Source of the DNA: Petrosia ficiformis
Taxonomy: Eukaryota; Porifera; Demospongiae; Haplosclerida; Petrosiidae
Direction of reading: 5' to 3'
DNA: 64,000 nucleotides
Assembly (NCBI GenBank): GCA_947044365.1
Contig: OX345639.1
Coordinates: forward strand, 1,871,001 to 1,935,000
A program made the position numbers and the translations under genes. Positions 61,301 to 64,000 of the stretch are shown here, piece by piece. Each line of letters opens with the position of its first letter. The first letter of the stretch is position 1. A model generated the notes under the pieces. That model worked only from the letters and a program-made list of their open reading frames with translations, ran no database searches and was not told the DNA's origin.

Positions 61301-63133
61301 AGAGCTAGCACATTTCCTATTATCTGTTGGGATAATTCAAATGGTGGTTTATACATATTAGTGTGTTTGAGTGTGTCTGTGTGTGTGTGTGTGTGTATGT
61401 GTGTAGTACCGCTGCAGCATTAGAATTCAAACCACATCTTGATATATTCAAATGAGTAACATTTACAAATGTTACTGACAAGAATTTCCTCATTATTTCA
61501 ACATCCTTTGTTTCTGTTTGTTTCTAAAGTAAATAACAACAAAAAACAAACAACAACAAATAAACACACATGCAGCTATTGAAATATACTCCCCTAGTAT
61601 GAGAAGATGGCATATCTGGAATACATTAGAGTTGGGCAATAATTGCATCATATCACATGATTTTGGTCTGCCAATATTATCGCAATGGCAAAATATTGTC
61701 TTACTGCAATTAAAAAATATATGCAGTTGAAAAATACTACAACACTTAGTTTTGTGCCGTATGCTCTCAAAACAAGGATCAGAAGTGTCATCTTTTAAAA
61801 AATGAGCCTATTATTGCTATCATAGACAGTATCAATGAGTAATTGCAATAATTAAAATCACAAGTCACCTTTAGGCAATAATTGCAAAACTTCATTTTCA
61901 ATATCTAAACTACATGTAAATGTATGTTCTATCATTATAATTATATATTTCTCAGGCATTGTTTCAGTGCAAAATTTAGGCCCTCTGAAATTGGTTCTGG
62001 TGGGATCTGTTGGTCTATAATTTGATTTCCAATATCGCACATATTATTCAAACTATGATGATCCTCTATTAATGCTACTCACCACATTGAAGAGAGCATG
62101 GTTGCTTTGTAAATTCAGTTTGACTACTTGGGAAGATTGCTCTTTAGACCTAACAAAATACAAACAAAGTGATCATTTCAATGACTGGTCTGGGAGTGTG
62201 AAACAATGTGTGCACATAATTATAATTTTATCAACATTTTAATGCTTATGGTGGCTTGTACTAATTATATAACAAGAGAGCATTACAGCTTACTTGATTA
62301 CAATCCTGCGACATTTAGAAACATCAAGAGAATTGTTTCCCAAATCAAGTTCTGCTAATACACTCTTCTATATAATGAATAGAGGACAACGTAACAAGTG
62401 ATGTGTATGTACCAATTGTATCATCAATCATATCATATTAATTAGTATTTTATTGTATAGTAGTAGTCCCTCTTATGTATGGTTTGGTTACCTCATGTCT
62501 ATCTAGATTTGTATATAAGTTTAGCTCTTTCTCCATAATAAGAATCTCAGTTTTTGATCACCAAGCTCATCACTAGTTGATAGTTATAACAACTTTATAT
62601 ATACAGGGCTCATGGTATCAGCTAGACACTTCAATAATGCCTCACGTCTGATCAAAACCGGTCAAATATGCTCATTTCTAGTCAAATTTATAGCATTTTA
62701 TGTCTGAACATTTCTCAACAATTATCATGAGTACTGATACATGTATACATGTACAATTTCTCGTGTGTTTATTCTCAATAAATCATATCTTTTTTTAGAC
62801 ATCAGGTAGTTATAACGAGATTTGTTTTATCATTAGATATCAAAAGTCATTATCAATGTATTGCAATATTAGTGCATGATCAGTATCGTTTCTACCATTG
62901 TGGCTAAAAAGTATATATAATTTTAATGGTTATGACAAATCATGGTATCAAAACATGTTAATGATGTTTTTTTAGTGATAAGCAATTAGTATTTGTATCT
63001 TCAGATAACTGACACTTATAATAATTACTGATATCAATTACCAATCTGAATTGTTATCTGAATACAAGAATATAAATCAAACCTTTGATCCCAGAACTAA
63101 TCCAAATGGTTCTTTAGCAATTCCACTTGAACC
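58330..63133 (-). CDS. Leucine-rich repeat protein with C-terminal RRM-like domain, 5' end not found
   Basis: Thirteen exons read in phase: 63133-63083, 62367-62294, 62149-62083, 61523-61410, 61323-61093, 60676-60581, 60483-60386, 59997-59925, 59671-59513, 59125-58997, 58898-58799, 58542-58502 and 58434-58330. They give 445 residues. The N-terminal part has ribonuclease-inhibitor-type LRRs ([70 protein letters not shown]). The C-terminal part resembles an RRM, with RNP2-like [11 protein letters not shown] and RNP1-like [10 protein letters not shown] separated by a basic [11 protein letters not shown]. The tail is [20 protein letters not shown]. The first visible exon begins in mid-protein ([17 protein letters not shown]), so the start lies upstream, perhaps beyond the window. 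The exons at 58799-58898 and 58502-58542 rest on phase and splice sites only. LRRC34 has a similar length and LRR type, but I cannot confirm it. Confidence 0.8.
59777..59850. repeat. (ATCC)n microsatellite in an LRR-RRM intron
   Basis: About eighteen ATCC units between exons 59513-59671 and 59925-59997. The apparent Met-Asp-Gly-Trp or His-Pro-Ser-Ile ORFs here are artefacts. Confidence 0.95.
60664..61040. repeat. 71-bp tandem repeat duplicating a splice acceptor
   Basis: The unit starting gtacatcaatatactgtgaa recurs with an exact 71-base period at 60664, 60735, 60806, 60877 and 60948, with a partial copy at 61019. On the minus strand each unit contains cacctattcacag|TATATTGATGTACCT, the 3' splice site and first codons (Tyr-Ile-Asp-Val-Pro) of the exon at 60581-60676. 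Copies are virtually identical, so the expansion is recent. Confidence 0.93.
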
Positions 63134-64000
63134 CTGAAATATACATGACATGTAAAGTACAATAGATTGGGAAATGTTTCACTATAAAAGTCATTGAAAA
63201 AACTTTCCTGGATTTCCATAGATTTTAAATTACAAATAGTGAAATATTAAATTTCAAGATTAATTTTTATGGATGATAGAAACAACAAATTTATTTAACA
63301 GCGAATATTTCTTGATTATGGTAGTTCCATGAACTAGTATAAGAGGATATAGCTCATATAAAAATATATCAATCATTTGCAGGAAGATCGTTTGTGTTAA
63401 AAGTACGCTATTTGTCCATTTTGTTAAGGAAACCATAGAAACTCAGTACCTCATTTAGCCATCAAATTGTGAAAACATTAACAAATGATTTGTTTATCAG
63501 TAGATATCTAAAGTCTAAAGTCAACAAGCAATTGATTGCAGTGTTTAGTAAGGGCAATCATTAAACTTTTTGAGAGTTTAAAGGTTAGAGTTTAATCAAA
63601 ATAGCTAGCTACTAGTTCCAGTTTCTACGTAAGCTACTTAGCCCTTTCAGTTTTTTAATGTTGTAATTTTACAACATCCTGTCAGAGAGGAAGTGTATCC
63701 AACTTAATAGAATACTGAATTCAAACTGCAATTCACGGGATCTTGGATGTACCACGCCCCAAATTACTGTAGATTACGAGAGTATGCCAATGTGGTGGCG
63801 GCATGTCGGCATTCTATTGTCAAAAATGCCCACGCTTTGTTGGATGTGGTCGGGCGGTGCTTTGATTCAAGTGTCCGCCCTTTGATGTTACTTTGAAGTT
63901 AGCTTAGGGTACTTAAAAAAAAAATTTAAAAATTAAAAAATAAAAAGTAAAAGGAGATCAGAATGGGATGTTGATGTATGTGTGATGTATAGACTTGCTT
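63134..64000. other. Right edge, no supported exon
   Basis: Should contain upstream intron or promoter of the LRR-RRM gene. I found no convincing further exon on the minus strand. From about 63760 the base composition becomes richer in GC, and a short Cys-rich reading frame occurs on the plus strand (see findings). A poly-A-like run lies at 63915-63945. Confidence 0.45.

Overview
The window is AT-rich eukaryotic DNA with spliced genes, short GT-AG introns and closely packed divergent gene pairs. The best fit is a demosponge, most probably Amphimedon queenslandica or a close relative. This rests on animal orthologues (PPP1R21, SELENOF, RPL35, PRPF38B) and on a giant cadherin of the kind described from sponges and choanoflagellates. 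Species assignment is inference. No CRISPR array, tRNA or rRNA gene was recognised.

Layout. (1) Positions 1-29241, minus strand: one enormous cadherin gene, open at the left edge. Five exons can be joined in frame into at least 9,341 residues, and one of them is 18.6 kb long. From the N-terminus it has a signal peptide, an usherin-like head (LamG-like, laminin N-terminal, four laminin EGF, furin-like Cys-rich), 39 cadherin repeats interrupted by three blocks of exactly five longer variant repeats, a Cys-containing linker, Ig-like sequence, a cohesin-like domain, a dockerin-like pair of calcium loops, and about ten more cadherin repeats. (2) 29355-31067, plus: a 175-residue coiled-coil protein, unnamed. 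(3) 32365-42474, minus: PPP1R21 orthologue, 27 exons. (4) 42562-44768, plus: an unrecognised 168-residue protein. (5) 45312-47116, minus: selenoprotein F, with its Sec TGA codon and a SECIS element at 45202-45283. (6) 47495-48387, plus: RPL35. (7) 48589-52751, plus: splicing factor PRPF38B. (8) 52752-58329: about 5.6 kb without a supported gene, rich in repeats and holding one decayed transposon-like ORF. (9) 58330-63133, minus: an LRR plus RRM-like protein, with its 5' end not found.

Genes 1 to 6 alternate in strand and form three divergent pairs, with start codons 113, 87 and 378 bp apart. Shared promoters are therefore likely at 29242-29354, 42475-42561 and 47117-47494. Functionally, genes 5 to 7 are housekeeping (ER protein quality control, ribosome, spliceosome), PPP1R21 is an endosomal adaptor, and the cadherin is a cell-surface adhesion receptor. 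All exon models were derived by reading splice sites and keeping frame. Every junction was checked for phase, but none is confirmed by transcripts.
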